Shown here piece after piece: positions 1 to 9,342 of a stretch of 39,556 bases of DNA; the first letter of the stretch is position 1; every line of letters begins with the position of its first letter. The notes below the pieces were generated by a model that did no database searches, had not been told where the DNA came from, and saw nothing but the letters and a program-made list of their open reading frames with translations. Source of the DNA: Candidatus Limicola stercorigallinarum (GTDB lineage Bacteria; Actinomycetota; Coriobacteriia; Coriobacteriales; Coriobacteriaceae); assembly GCA_018711625.1 (NCBI GenBank), contig DVID01000016.1:1-39556 (forward strand), written 5' to 3'. The position numbers and the translations under genes were made by a program.

Positions 1-1
1 C

Positions 2-343
2 TCGGGTGGCCAGAAGCAGCGCATCGCCATTGCGCGCGTGTTTTTGAAAGACCCGAAGATCCTCATTTTGGACGAGGCAACAAGCGCCCTCGATAACGAG
101 AGCGAGGAAGCGGTGCAGGAGTCGCTCGAGCGCTTGGCCGCCGACCGCACCACGATCATCATTGCGCATCGTCTCTCTACCATCAAAGGCGCCGACGAGA
201 TCGCCACGGTGGAACATGGTCAGGTCGTGGAGCGTGGCACCCATGAGGAGCTTCTCGCCCGCGGCGGAACCTACGCCCGTTACTATCGAATGCAGTTTGA
301 AGGCGCCCGGGCGCGCGAGCTTCGCGAGCCGGCGCAGGCATAG
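2..343 (+). CDS. ABC exporter ATPase, C-terminal fragment
   Basis: This is the last 113 residues of an ABC transporter nucleotide-binding domain; the gene begins upstream of the window. The reading frame is open from base 2 and starts inside the ABC signature SGGQKQR. It continues through Walker B ([12 protein letters not shown]), the D-loop and the switch histidine (IIAHRLSTI). The sequence is closest in style to fused membrane-plus-ATPase exporters of the MsbA/LmrA/MdlB type, where this domain is C-terminal, and the short tail after the H-loop region fits that. The substrate cannot be inferred. The next gene follows after 29 bases and may be cotranscribed. Confidence 0.9.
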   Translation, partial: SGGQKQRIAIARVFLKDPKILILDEATSALDNESEEAVQESLERLAADRTTIIIAHRLSTIKGADEIATVEHGQVVERGTHEELLARGGTYARYYRMQFEGARARELREPAQA

Positions 344-372
344 CGTACGTTGAGTGGCGTAGGTGGTGCGGC

Positions 373-1347
373 ATGGCAAAAAAGCGGAATCTAGAGCCCG
401 TTGAGGTAGTTGAGCTTTTTTCTGAGCTCGACAACTCGGGCGTGCTCGATCCCGCCCGCGCGCGCAATCGCAAAAAGCGCCTCTCGTTTTTGAATCGCGC
501 CAAGGAGCGCGGCGATCGCGACGCGCTGCGCCGGCGTGCCGCGGCCGATTCGCGTGCTCTTGAGGCAGCTCCCATCGACCCGCTCTCGGCGGAAGATCCT
601 TCGGGTTCCAAGGCGAGCAACGCCATCACGCGCGCCTCGGTGCTCTTTGTGGTGGTAGTCCTGGTGTTTTCGGTTGGTATGCAGGTGTGGTACGGCGTGA
701 ACCGTCGCCTCAACACGGCAAATCTTTCCGAGACGGTGGACGTGGCCTCGGTTTCCACGGCGCTCCAGGGTGGCCTGGAATGGGGCAACGGCTTTACGCA
801 GTTCCCCGAGGACTTTTACGTTGAGCGCGCGAGCGAGCGCGAGGGCGAGCTCGAGGTGAGTGTGGTGGAGACCGATGCCGCCAACGAGCTTGAGCTGCTT
901 TCCAACAGCCAGATTCAGGCTGCCGCGCTTGCCACCAACGCCCTGCTCAACAATAGGATCGACACGGTGATCTACAACGTGTACGCCTATGTGGACGAAG
1001 ATGGCAACATCCAAAGCGACCATCTCTTTGGTCTGCTACCGGCCCGCGGCGAGCGCACTGCGATTCTTACCTTTGTGTGGACTAAGCCCGAGAGCGGCTC
1101 CACCACGACCATCGACTGGGAGCTGCGCATCATTGGCATGGATGATCGCGTGACGAGCCGCATTCAGGAGCAGGTAAACTCCGTCTCGTCGCTCATCGAG
1201 CCGCCAGGTGTTACCCAGAATGAGTACGAGGACGAGAAGTTTGAGCGCATGCTCGAGAAGAGTCTCCACGGTGCCGAGATATTCCGCGGCGGCGCGGCGG
1301 AGAAGTCACCGGAGGATTTGCTAGAGCGCATGGAAGCGTACCGATGA
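373..1347 (+). CDS. Membrane-anchored protein of unknown function
   Basis: The product is a 324-residue protein I do not recognise. Residues 1-80 are charged and rich in Arg, Lys and Glu, with no signal peptide. One hydrophobic helix lies at about residues 87-107, and the remaining ~215 residues would be outside the cell if positively charged residues stay inside. The outer part has no motif I can name; it is acidic and ends with a Glu/Lys-rich stretch. The ATG start is preceded by AGGTGG at a spacing of 6. The gene lies 29 bases after the ABC exporter gene, so the two are probably one transcript ending at the hairpin at 1351-1372. A role with the exporter is only a guess from position. Confidence 0.8.
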   Translation: MAKKRNLEPVEVVELFSELDNSGVLDPARARNRKKRLSFLNRAKERGDRDALRRRAAADSRALEAAPIDPLSAEDPSGSKASNAITRASVLFVVVVLVFSVGMQVWYGVNRRLNTANLSETVDVASVSTALQGGLEWGNGFTQFPEDFYVERASEREGELEVSVVETDAANELELLSNSQIQAAALATNALLNNRIDTVIYNVYAYVDEDGNIQSDHLFGLLPARGERTAILTFVWTKPESGSTTTIDWELRIIGMDDRVTSRIQEQVNSVSSLIEPPGVTQNEYEDEKFERMLEKSLHGAEIFRGGAAEKSPEDLLERMEAYR

Positions 1348-1350
1348 GAA

Positions 1351-1372
1351 ACGGGCCCCGTATGGGGCCCGT
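1351..1372 (+). terminator. Hairpin terminator after the membrane protein gene
   Basis: A perfect 9-bp stem (ACGGGCCCC paired with GGGGCCCGT) closes a GTAT loop three bases after the stop codon. The T-run after it is poor, so it may be an inefficient terminator. It lies between convergent genes and could act in both directions. Confidence 0.6.
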
Positions 1373-1452
1373 TCTGGTACGTGGCGTATGTGGCTGTGTG
1401 GCGGGCGCGGTGGGTTCTCGGCCCACCTCGCGCACCGGCTTTTATCTGACCC

Positions 1453-2346
1453 TTACCCCAGCAGAGCCGTAACCTTGCCCAGCAGCGGCTCAAAGCTCAC
1501 GCCGCGGTCGCGGAATTGGGGCTGTTTGGACGAGACGATCATCGCGTCGTGCACAAAGTCGCCGGCAAAACGCACGGCCTCGTCGAGCGTACGCCCGGCC
1601 ATAACCGCAGCAAGCACGCACGAGCAGTACAGGTCGCCGGTGCCATGGAGCATATAGGGCAAGAACTCGTTACTCACTTCAAAGAACACGCCATCCTGCG
1701 ACCCCACAAAGTTGCGGATGAGGCCGTCGCCGCGCTGGATGCCCTTAAGCACCACCGTCTTGGTACCCTTGGCAAGCAGGGCTTCTACCAGGCGCTGCGC
1801 CTCGGCGTCGTCGATGTTCTCGCCCGCCCAGGCATCTCCGATGGGCTCGCCCAAGATAATGGCCGCCTCGGTAAGGTTGGGCGTGAGGATATCGGCGCCT
1901 TCGGCGAGTTCTGCCATAGCAGCGCAGAGCTCGGGGGTGTAGGTGGCGTAGACGACGCCGTGGTCGGCCATGACGGGGTCAACCACGCGGAGCGCCTGCG
2001 GATACATGGCGTAGAGGTCGCGAATGCGTGCGACCTGCTCGGGCGCGCCCAAAAAGCCGGAGTACACCGCGTCAATCTCAACGCCGATGTTCTTCCAGGC
2101 AGCAAGGTAGTCGGTCAGGATATTGGTGGTGTCGTGCATGTACCAGCCTGGAAAGGCGGTATGGCTTGAGAAGAGGCCGGTGGGCACGGGGCACACGTCG
2201 CACCCGGCGGCCGAGAGCACGGGCATGGCAACGCCCAGCGAGCATTTGCCGTAGCCGCACAAATCGTGAACAGCGGCAACGCGTGGGATGTAGTCGCCTG
2301 TTCTGGTGTACAGGCGTGGCAGGGTGCTGGTGGTTTCTTGAGACAT
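1453..2346 (-). CDS. pdxY: Pyridoxamine/pyridoxal kinase (PfkB-ThiD-type fold)
   Basis: This 297-residue enzyme phosphorylates pyridoxal or pyridoxamine in the vitamin B6 salvage route. Family signs are the N-terminal strand with HDLCGYGKCSLG (about residues 27-38), the VVDPVMADHG segment, LTPNLTEA, and the anion-hole/catalytic motif GTGD at residues 235-238 in HGTGDLYCS. Length fits pyridoxal kinases (about 280-300). The start ATG at 2346 is chosen because AGAAAGAAGG precedes it; the frame stays open 70 codons further upstream, but that part lacks the family fold and a ribosome site. The gene stands alone on the minus strand, convergent with the upstream pair. The choice between PdxY and PdxK is uncertain, so the symbol is tentative. 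Confidence 0.88.
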   Translation of the reverse strand: MSQETTSTLPRLYTRTGDYIPRVAAVHDLCGYGKCSLGVAMPVLSAAGCDVCPVPTGLFSSHTAFPGWYMHDTTNILTDYLAAWKNIGVEIDAVYSGFLGAPEQVARIRDLYAMYPQALRVVDPVMADHGVVYATYTPELCAAMAELAEGADILTPNLTEAAIILGEPIGDAWAGENIDDAEAQRLVEALLAKGTKTVVLKGIQRGDGLIRNFVGSQDGVFFEVSNEFLPYMLHGTGDLYCSCVLAAVMAGRTLDEAVRFAGDFVHDAMIVSSKQPQFRDRGVSFEPLLGKVTALLG

Positions 2347-2674
2347 GATTCCTTCTTTCTCCGCGGACTTATGGACCAGCGTATGCGTGCTCAGCATAGT
2401 GCGAGTGTGGTGGAGGCGCTTTAGCGCGGCGAAGAAGCCAGCTAAGAAACAGATACCGAACACATACGACGTTGGTCTCAGCGGAAGGGACGCCAACGCT
2501 TGCCACACTGTGTACATCCGTTGATGATGCAAGCTGGCGATGCATAAAAGGTGCAAAAGATTTCTCAGAGATGAATATTGCAGCTACATAACGTGCAATC
2601 TGCTCGATACACGATACAATGATCTACGGCTTTGAGCCTTTAAGCCGGTACCGAGAGACCGAAAAGGAGTGAAC
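2347..2674. other. Divergent intergenic region, pdxY / carA
   Basis: This 328-base gap separates two divergent genes. It holds the likely carA promoter and leader near 2615-2675. On the minus strand there is a weak TATGCT-like box near 2390 for the kinase gene. No small gene with a ribosome site was seen. Confidence 0.5.
2615..2620 (+). promoter_or_regulatory. Probable -10 box of carA
   Basis: TACAAT lies about 55 bases before the carA start. There is no good -35 box at 17 bases. The leader after it contains a 6-bp hairpin (CGGCTT at 2627-2632 with AAGCCG at 2642-2647). No pyrimidine-attenuation (PyrR) site could be recognised. Confidence 0.4.
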
Positions 2675-4249
2675 ATGCCATATTCCCCCCACGATACCCA
2701 TCCATCTAGTTCGTGCGCCACGCCCGATTCGCAGGCGGCCACGACCAGCCTCGCAGCCCACGCCGGTGGTGCTTCTGCTGACGCAGCGCATGACGCTGGC
2801 GCCATCGTGCGCCCTACGCATGCCGTGCGCACAGCAACCCTAAGCCCGCTTGCACAGCGCATGCTTGCCGCCACGAGCAAAGGAACGCCCCGGCCCGCCA
2901 TCCTCATGCTTGCCGACGGCACGGTGTTTTACGGCCGTGCTTGCGGCGCTGCGGGCACGGTGACCGGCGAGGTATGCTTCAACACCTCGCTCGAAGGCTA
3001 CTTTGAGGTGCTTACCGACCCCTCCTATGCAGGCCAGATTGTTACCATGACCTATCCGCAGATTGGCAACTACGGCATCGACCCTGCCGACACGCAGGGT
3101 GCCTTGGGGCCTGTCGCAGACGGTGGGGCGGCCCCGCGTCCTGCGCTGCGCGGCATGATTGTGCACGACCTGTGCCGCACTCCCTCTAACTGGCGTAACC
3201 GCATCTCGGTAGGTGACTACCTGGCTCAGCAGGGCATTGTTGCTCTGGAGGGCATTGATACGCGCGCCCTCGTGCGCCATCTGCGCGATCACGGCTCGCA
3301 GGAGGGCATCCTCTCCACCGAGGAATTCAACCTGGACGAGCTTGCCAGCCGTTTGGACCAGGCGCCCAAACTGGTGGGCACCAACCTGGTGCAAACGGTG
3401 AGCACGCACGAGCGTCGCAGCTACACGGCGGCCGACCTGCCCCGTGAGCATGCTTTTGCCTATGCTCCCGCCGAGAAGGCCCATCGCCACGTGGTGGTGT
3501 ACGACTGCGGCATCAAGCGCGGCATTCTTGAGGGGCTGGTGCGCACCGGTTGCGACCTTACCGTGGTGCCGTGGGATACGCCGGCGTCGGAGGTTCTCGC
3601 TATGGGGCCTGATGGCGGCGCGCCTGATGGCGTCTTCTTGTCCAATGGTCCCGGTGATCCGGATGCCGTAACGGCAACGTATGAACAGGTACAACAGCTT
3701 ATTGGCAAGGTGCCCGTGTTTGGCATTTGCCTGGGGCACCAAATGATCAGCCTTGCAGCCGGCGCGCGCATGGAGAAACTCCGCTACGGTCACCGCGGCG
3801 GCAACCAGCCGGTGATGAACCTCATTTCGCGTCGCGTTGAAATCACGGCGCAAAATCACGGCTTTGGCCTGATTTTCCCCAGCCTGGGCGCACTCGTGCC
3901 CGAGCTTTCGGGCGGCGTTACCGAGCACCCCTTGGGTCCTGATGGTACCCCCGACACCGCTGACCTCCGCTTCTGGGTTGAGCGCGGTGTTGCTCCTGTG
4001 GTGATGAACGAGCGCTTTGGCCGTATTCGCCTGACGCACGTCAACCTCAACGACGGTACTGCTGAGGGCATTCAGCTTCTGGACGTGCCGGCGTTCTCTG
4101 TGCAGTACCACCCTGAGGCTTCGCCGGGCCCCACGGATTCTCATTACCTGTTCCGCGCGTTCGCCCGCCTCATGGACGGCGATGACGATTACCTCAACAT
4201 CGACATCGCCGCCGACCGCCTGGCCGGGTGGGTGTTTGCGACTGCGTAG
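2675..4249 (+). CDS. carA: Carbamoyl-phosphate synthase small (glutaminase) subunit
   Basis: CarA releases ammonia from glutamine and channels it to CarB for carbamoyl phosphate, feeding pyrimidine and arginine synthesis. The class I amidotransferase core is clear: nucleophile Cys at about residue 352 in FGICLGHQM, and the His/Glu pair in QYHPEASPGPTDS. The N-terminal CPSase domain begins at about residue 73 (AILMLADGTVFYG). At 524 residues it is much longer than the usual ~360-390. About 72 Ala/Ser/Thr/His-rich residues precede the core, and an insertion of roughly 45 residues sits between NHGF and the THVNLND segment. The ATG at 2675 has AAGGAG at a spacing of 6; a GTG two codons earlier overlaps that site and is less likely. 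carB follows after a 310-base gap that contains an inserted element. Confidence 0.95.
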   Translation: MPYSPHDTHPSSSCATPDSQAATTSLAAHAGGASADAAHDAGAIVRPTHAVRTATLSPLAQRMLAATSKGTPRPAILMLADGTVFYGRACGAAGTVTGEVCFNTSLEGYFEVLTDPSYAGQIVTMTYPQIGNYGIDPADTQGALGPVADGGAAPRPALRGMIVHDLCRTPSNWRNRISVGDYLAQQGIVALEGIDTRALVRHLRDHGSQEGILSTEEFNLDELASRLDQAPKLVGTNLVQTVSTHERRSYTAADLPREHAFAYAPAEKAHRHVVVYDCGIKRGILEGLVRTGCDLTVVPWDTPASEVLAMGPDGGAPDGVFLSNGPGDPDAVTATYEQVQQLIGKVPVFGICLGHQMISLAAGARMEKLRYGHRGGNQPVMNLISRRVEITAQNHGFGLIFPSLGALVPELSGGVTEHPLGPDGTPDTADLRFWVERGVAPVVMNERFGRIRLTHVNLNDGTAEGIQLLDVPAFSVQYHPEASPGPTDSHYLFRAFARLMDGDDDYLNIDIAADRLAGWVFATA

Positions 4250-4321
4250 CGTCGCTGGGCGCGTCGGTTTATCGGCCGCGCGCCCAAAACGAGGAGGTTT
4301 TTTCTGACGGAACCGTTTTTT

Positions 4322-4348
4322 TAGACAGTTAGTTCAGATATGAACGAT
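4322..4348 (+). repeat. Left terminal inverted repeat of the carA-carB element
   Basis: It is identical over 27 bases to the reverse complement of 4499-4525. Outside it, a T-run continues on the left, and three further bases match on both sides after one mismatch. Confidence 0.85.
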
Positions 4349-4498
4349 GGCTGTGCGGGGATAGAGGGCCTGGTGAGCTCGAAGAGCGCCTCTTGAGGTC
4401 AAATATTCCAGATTGCGCTCTAGTATGCGCCATAAAGATTGCATGATGCGTCCTAGTTGGCTTCCGCTGAGCGTCCTGGCGCACGAGCTTTCGTTCGA

Positions 4499-4525
4499 AT
4501 CGTTCATATCTGAACTAACTGTCTA
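4499..4525 (-). repeat. Right terminal inverted repeat of the carA-carB element
   Basis: Perfect partner of 4322-4348. It ends 34 bases before the carB start codon, so the insertion sits close to, but outside, the carB ribosome-binding site. Confidence 0.85.
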
Positions 4526-4559
4526 GAAATCGAGACCGGTAAGCATAAAAGGAGCACGT

Positions 4560-7500
4560 ATGCCCAAACGCACCGACATTAACCGCATCCTTGTTATTGG
4601 TTCTGGCCCGATTGTGATTGGTCAGGCCTGCGAATTTGACTATTCCGGCGCTCAGGCCTGCAAGGTGCTGAAAGAAGACGGCTACGAGGTGGTGCTGGTT
4701 AACTCCAACCCCGCTACCATCATGACCGATCCGGGTCTGGCCGACCGCACCTATGTAGAGCCGGTGACCCCCGAGTTCATTGCCAAGGTGATCGAGCGCG
4801 AGCGTCCGGATGCGCTGCTGCCCACGCTGGGCGGTCAGACCGGCCTCAACGCCGCCGTTGAGCTTGCGCGCGACGGCACGCTCGAGCGCTTTGGCGTTGA
4901 GATGATTGGCTGCGACCTTGCAGCCATCGAGCGAGGCGAAGACCGCAAGCTCTTCAACGAGGCTATGGCCGAGATCGGTCTGGAGGTGGCGCGCTCAGGC
5001 TATGCCTACAGCGTGGATGAGGCTGTTGAGATTGCCGAGCGCGTGGGGTACCCCTGCGTGCTGCGTCCGAGCTTCACCCTGGGCGGTGCCGGTGGCGGCA
5101 TCGCCCACACCGAGGACGAGCTGCGCCAGATCGTGCGCCAAGGCCTTGAGTTGTCTCCTGCGGGCGAAGTGCTCGTAGAGGAGTCCATCGAGGGCTGGAA
5201 AGAATACGAGATGGAGGTCATGCGCGATCATGCTGGCAACGGCATCATTGTCTGTTCCATCGAGAACCTCGACCCCATGGGTGTCCACACGGGCGATTCC
5301 ATTACGGTGGCGCCGGCGCAGACCCTCTCTGACCTCGAGTACCAGCGCATGCGCGTGGCTTCGCTTGCCATCCTCGAGAAGGTGGGCGTCGAGACGGGCG
5401 GCTCCAACGTGCAGTTTGCCGTGAACCCCAAGAACGGCCGCCTCATCGTAATCGAGATGAATCCCCGCGTGAGCCGTTCCTCGGCCCTGGCCTCCAAAGC
5501 CACGGGCTTCCCCATTGCCAAGGCCGCCGCGCGTCTGGCTGTGGGCTACACCCTCGACGAGATTGTGAACGACATCACCAAGGTGACGCCTGCCTGCTTT
5601 GAGCCGTCTATCGACTACTGCGTGGTCAAGGTACCGCGCTTTGCCTTTGAGAAATTTAAGGGCACTGACACCACCCTCACCACGCGCATGAAGGCCGTGG
5701 GAGAGATTATGGCCATTGGACGCACCTTTGAAGAGGCCTTTGGCAAGGCGGTGCGCTCGCTGGAAGACGGCCACAAGGGCCTTTTTGCCGGGGGCAGCGC
5801 GGGCGAGCTTGACGACGAGGAGCTCGAGCGCGAGGTAGCTGCTCCTACCGAGCACCGCATCTTCTGCGTGGCGGAGGCTCTGCGTCGCGGTTGGAGCGTG
5901 GAGCGCGTGTGCGAGCTCACGCGCATCGATCCGTGGTTTGTGTCGCGTATCGCCGACATGGTGGCTGTGCAGGAAAGCATCCGCGGCTTGCGCGTGGAGG
6001 ATATTGATGCCGACGCCATGCGCCTGCTCAAGCAATACGGTACGAGTGACGCCGAGATTGCCGAGCTTACCTCTTCGGACGAGCGCTTTGTGCGCGCCTA
6101 CCGCAAGGGCCTGGGCGTGCTGCCCAGCATGAAGACGGTCGACACCTGTGCGGCCGAGTTCCAAAGCGCTACCGAGTATCACTACAAAACCTACGAAACC
6201 CTGCTGCGCCGCGAGCCCGATGCCTCGAAGGCGCCAGCACCCGACGAGGTGACTCCTTCGCACAAGCCTAAGGCCATGATCTTGGGTGCTGGCCCCAACC
6301 GCATTGGCCAGGGCATCGAGTTTGATTACTGCTGCGTGCACGCCTGCTATGCGCTGGCAGCCCAGGGCTACGAGACCATCATGGTCAACTGCAACCCCGA
6401 GACGGTTTCCACCGACTACGACACCTCCGACCGCCTCTACTTTGAGCCGCTCACCTACGAGGACGTCATGGACATCATCGATGTGGAGCGCCCTGACGGT
6501 GTGGTGGTGACGCTGGGTGGTCAGACCCCGCTCAAGCTGGCCGAGCCGCTGGCAGCCTCGGGCGTGCACATCATGGGTACGCAGCCGGCCGCCATCGACC
6601 TTGCTGAGGATCGTGAACGCTTCTCGGCGGTGCTTGACCGTCTAGACATTATGTACCCGCCGGCGGGCGAGGCGCGCAGCTTTGAAGAGGCCGAGCTTGT
6701 GGCGGCGCGCATTGGCTACCCGCTGCTGGTGCGCCCTTCCTACGTGCTGGGTGGCCGCGGCATGATGATTGCCTACGATGCGGCGCACCTGCGGGAGTAC
6801 ATGGTGGAGGCCGTACGGGTCTCGCCCGATCACCCCGTTTACCTCGACCGCTTCTTGGAGGGCGCTATCGAGTGCGACGTCGATGCACTCTGCGATGGCG
6901 AAGAGGTGTACATCGGCGGCATCCTTGAGCACATTGAGGAGGCGGGCATCCATTCCGGCGACTCCGCCACCTGCATCCCGCCGTTCTCGTTCTCGCAAAG
7001 CATCATCGAGCGCCTGCGCGAAACCACGCGCCGCATCGCGCTCGCCCTGGGTGTGCGAGGCCTGGTGAACGTGCAGTACGCCATCCGCGGCGAAACCGTC
7101 TACGTGATTGAGGCCAACCCGCGCGCCAGCCGTACGGTGCCCTTCATTTCCAAGGCTACAGGCGTGCCGCTCGCTAAGTGCGCGGCTCGCATCATGGCAG
7201 GCGAGCGTATCGCCGACCTGCATCTTCCTGCCGACGATCGCAAGCTCGAGTGGTTCTGCATGAAAGAGGCCGTGATGCCCTGGGGCCGCTTCCCCGGTGC
7301 CGATGTGGTGCTGGGCCCCGAGATGAAGTCCACCGGCGAGGTCATGGGCATCGCGAAGAGTTACCCCGAGGCATATGCCAAGACGCAGCTCGCCATTAGC
7401 TACGCCCTGCCCACACCGGAGAGCGGTAAGGTGTTTATCTCGGTGAACGACCGTGACAAGCGTCATATCCTTTCGCTCGCGCGCATCCTGCGCTACCTGG

Positions 7501-7889
7501 GCTTCCAGATTTGCTCCACGGCGGGCACCGCACAGGTGCTGGCCGGCGGCAACGTGCCGTGCGAAGTGGTGGAGAAGATCTCGGGCCCGCACCCCAACGT
7601 GGGCGACATGATTGCGTCGGGCGAGATTGCCTTCATCATCAACACGCCCTACGGCCCGGGCTCGCGCGGCGATGGCTACAAGGTGCGTACCGAGGCCGTA
7701 CGTCGTGGCGTGACTTGCCTCACGGCGCTTTCGGCCGCGAATGCCTTCGTGGCGGCCGTGGAGGCAGTTATGGACGCGGCGGCTGCGGCAAACGCTACCA
7801 CTGGCGACGGCGCAAGCGGCGCCGAGGTGCTTGCTGGTGCCGGTATGGACGTGATAGCCTTGCAAGACCTTCCCCAGTGCGAGGTGTAG
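4560..7889 (+). CDS. carB: Carbamoyl-phosphate synthase large subunit
   Basis: CarB makes carbamoyl phosphate from bicarbonate, ammonia (from CarA) and two ATP. The 1109-residue protein has the full two-half architecture. The first ATP-grasp half starts with [20 protein letters not shown], followed by the oligomerisation region at about 400-550. The second half begins at about residue 570 ([20 protein letters not shown]), and the C-terminal MGS-like allosteric domain runs from about residue 940. Length is slightly above the 1073 of the E. coli enzyme; the extra residues are mostly an Ala-rich C-terminal tail. The ATG start has AAAAGGAG seven bases upstream. It is separated from carA by the inverted-repeat element, so transcription depends on read-through or on a promoter I cannot identify. 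The 14-bp hairpin at 7927 probably ends the transcript. Confidence 0.97.
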   Translation: MPKRTDINRILVIGSGPIVIGQACEFDYSGAQACKVLKEDGYEVVLVNSNPATIMTDPGLADRTYVEPVTPEFIAKVIERERPDALLPTLGGQTGLNAAVELARDGTLERFGVEMIGCDLAAIERGEDRKLFNEAMAEIGLEVARSGYAYSVDEAVEIAERVGYPCVLRPSFTLGGAGGGIAHTEDELRQIVRQGLELSPAGEVLVEESIEGWKEYEMEVMRDHAGNGIIVCSIENLDPMGVHTGDSITVAPAQTLSDLEYQRMRVASLAILEKVGVETGGSNVQFAVNPKNGRLIVIEMNPRVSRSSALASKATGFPIAKAAARLAVGYTLDEIVNDITKVTPACFEPSIDYCVVKVPRFAFEKFKGTDTTLTTRMKAVGEIMAIGRTFEEAFGKAVRSLEDGHKGLFAGGSAGELDDEELEREVAAPTEHRIFCVAEALRRGWSVERVCELTRIDPWFVSRIADMVAVQESIRGLRVEDIDADAMRLLKQYGTSDAEIAELTSSDERFVRAYRKGLGVLPSMKTVDTCAAEFQSATEYHYKTYETLLRREPDASKAPAPDEVTPSHKPKAMILGAGPNRIGQGIEFDYCCVHACYALAAQGYETIMVNCNPETVSTDYDTSDRLYFEPLTYEDVMDIIDVERPDGVVVTLGGQTPLKLAEPLAASGVHIMGTQPAAIDLAEDRERFSAVLDRLDIMYPPAGEARSFEEAELVAARIGYPLLVRPSYVLGGRGMMIAYDAAHLREYMVEAVRVSPDHPVYLDRFLEGAIECDVDALCDGEEVYIGGILEHIEEAGIHSGDSATCIPPFSFSQSIIERLRETTRRIALALGVRGLVNVQYAIRGETVYVIEANPRASRTVPFISKATGVPLAKCAARIMAGERIADLHLPADDRKLEWFCMKEAVMPWGRFPGADVVLGPEMKSTGEVMGIAKSYPEAYAKTQLAISYALPTPESGKVFISVNDRDKRHILSLARILRYLGFQICSTAGTAQVLAGGNVPCEVVEKISGPHPNVGDMIASGEIAFIINTPYGPGSRGDGYKVRTEAVRRGVTCLTALSAANAFVAAVEAVMDAAAAANATTGDGASGAEVLAGAGMDVIALQDLPQCEV

Positions 7890-7926
7890 CAGGGAAGTGA
7901 CGACGCCCTAAGGCATGGTGAAGCGG

Positions 7927-7964
7927 CCCGCGCCGCAGCTTACAATCAGCTGCGGCGCGGGTTT
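7927..7964 (+). terminator. Strong terminator after carB
   Basis: A perfect 14-bp GC-rich stem (7927-7940 with 7948-7961) with a 7-base loop, followed by TTTC. It starts 37 bases after the carB stop codon. Confidence 0.85.
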
Positions 7965-8097
7965 CATGTAGGCTCGGCCGCGGAGAAGCTGGGCTGCAAC
8001 AGGAGCACCCCGTCGCTCCAACCATGTGAGCCTGCCTCCACGCGCCGCGCTGGCGACATACCATAGAGTTAACCCCCTTCAAGAAAGGAGACGGCCC

Positions 8098-9294
8098 ATG
8101 AGCACCATCATCGATGAGGCGCGCTCGCTGCAAGATCAGATTGTGGCCGACCGCCGTTGGCTGCACGCCCATCCCGAGCTGGGATTTGAGCTTCCCGAGA
8201 CACAGGCCTACGTGCGCCAGCGCCTGGAAGCTATGGGTTACACAGTGACGGAGCCCTGCGAGGGCGCCCTGCTCACCACGGTTGGTGACCCCGAGGCGGG
8301 TCCCTGCATGATGCTCCGCGCCGACTACGATGCCCTGCCTGTTGAGGAGGCAACGGGCCTTCCCTTCGCGTCGACCAACGGCAACATGCACGCCTGCGGG
8401 CACGACACCCACGCTGCCATGCTGCTAGGCGCGGCTCAGATCCTCAAGAACCACGAGCAAGAGCTCGCAGGTTGCGTGAAGCTCCTCTTCCAGCCCGACG
8501 AGGAGGGCGTAGCTCCGGTGGAGTTCTGCGGTGGCGACGCCGTGCTTTCGGCCGGTGTGCTCGAGAATCCCAAGGTAGACGCGCTGTGCGCCCTCCATGT
8601 GCAGGCGCTCGATTTTGAGGCGGGGGCCATCTACACGCGTCCCGGCACCATCTTCTCCTCAATCGACGACATCGATGTTCGCATCAAGGGGTGCGGTGCC
8701 CATGGCTCCACGCCGCAGGAGGGCATCGATCCTATCAATATTGCCTGCCATATTTTCATGGGCTTCCAAAACGGCATTGCCCGCGAGGTTGATCCCACCC
8801 AAACCTGCGTAGCCACCTTTGGCAAGATCGAAGCCGGTCGTGCGGCTAACGTGATTCCCGATTCGGCGAGCATGCTGGGTACCCTGCGCACGCAGGATGC
8901 TGGCGTGCGCGTGCGCTTTAAGGAGATGGCGGAGCGCATGGTGCCGGGCATCGCTGAGGCATTTGGCGGTTCGGCCGAGGTGGCGTTCTTGCGCGGCGTG
9001 CCCAACACCTACAACAACCCGGAGCTCACACGCGAGCTTGTGGGCTACGCAAACGAGCTCTTTGACGATGAGGTCCATGAGCTTGAGAAGCCGTTCTCGG
9101 GCACCGATGACCTCGCCATCCTGGCCGAGCATGTGCCCACCACGTATTTCATCCTGGGTACGGGCACGCTGCCTGGGCACGAGGGTGCGGGCATGCATCA
9201 CCCCAACGTGGACTTTGATGAGTCGGTCTTTTGGAAGGGCACGGCGCTTTTGGCTCAGAGCGCCCTCGCGTACCTGGCGCATCGCGCGGCATAA
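8098..9294 (+). CDS. M20-family amidohydrolase (peptidase M20D)
   Basis: This 398-residue metal-dependent amidohydrolase would remove an acyl or aminoacyl group from an amide, as in hippurate, N-acyl-amino-acid or aminobenzoyl-glutamate hydrolases. Visible motifs are HAHPELGFELPET near the N-terminus, MMLRADYDALPV, the metal-binding ACGHDTH with Cys100 and His102, QPDEEG with the catalytic Glu, LHVQ, and the C-terminal HHPNVDFDE with the last metal-binding His. A lid/dimerisation domain lies at about 185-295. The start is the ATG at 8098 with AAAGGAG at a spacing of 7; an upstream GTG in frame at 8026 has no ribosome site. A YfcC carrier gene follows after 48 bases, suggesting import and hydrolysis of the same acylated substrate. 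The substrate cannot be named. Confidence 0.93.
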   Translation: MSTIIDEARSLQDQIVADRRWLHAHPELGFELPETQAYVRQRLEAMGYTVTEPCEGALLTTVGDPEAGPCMMLRADYDALPVEEATGLPFASTNGNMHACGHDTHAAMLLGAAQILKNHEQELAGCVKLLFQPDEEGVAPVEFCGGDAVLSAGVLENPKVDALCALHVQALDFEAGAIYTRPGTIFSSIDDIDVRIKGCGAHGSTPQEGIDPINIACHIFMGFQNGIAREVDPTQTCVATFGKIEAGRAANVIPDSASMLGTLRTQDAGVRVRFKEMAERMVPGIAEAFGGSAEVAFLRGVPNTYNNPELTRELVGYANELFDDEVHELEKPFSGTDDLAILAEHVPTTYFILGTGTLPGHEGAGMHHPNVDFDESVFWKGTALLAQSALAYLAHRAA

Positions 9295-9342
9295 CCCTTT
9301 TCCGCACGCTCTTCCGTTTATCTTCAACAAGAAAGGTGCTTT

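Larger units (their letters stand above)
4322..4525. mobile_element. MITE-like element with 27-bp perfect inverted repeats
   Basis: Two perfect 27-bp inverted repeats, 4322-4348 (beginning TAGACAGTTAGTTCAG) and 4499-4525, flank about 150 bases of non-coding DNA. Both ends start with TA, which could be a duplicated TA target as made by IS630/mariner-type transposases. Each repeat contains the palindrome GTTCA-GATA-TGAAC. A smaller internal hairpin pairs AGAGCGC (4383-4389) with GCGCTCT (4415-4421). No transposase is encoded. The element splits carA from carB, which are normally adjacent. The remainder of the 310-base gap holds a GC-rich hairpin (4257-4285) and the carB ribosome site. An invertible DNA segment is a less likely alternative. 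Confidence 0.7.

Noticed and set aside
2347-2556. Upstream extension of the pyridoxamine kinase frame
   Set aside because: The first 70 codons are not family-like, and the ribosome site AGAAAGAAGG fits the ATG at 2346.
4257-4285. GC-rich hairpin after carA as a terminator
   Set aside because: The stem is only 7 bp, with a 15-base loop and AAAAC rather than a T-run after it. Full termination here would also silence carB.
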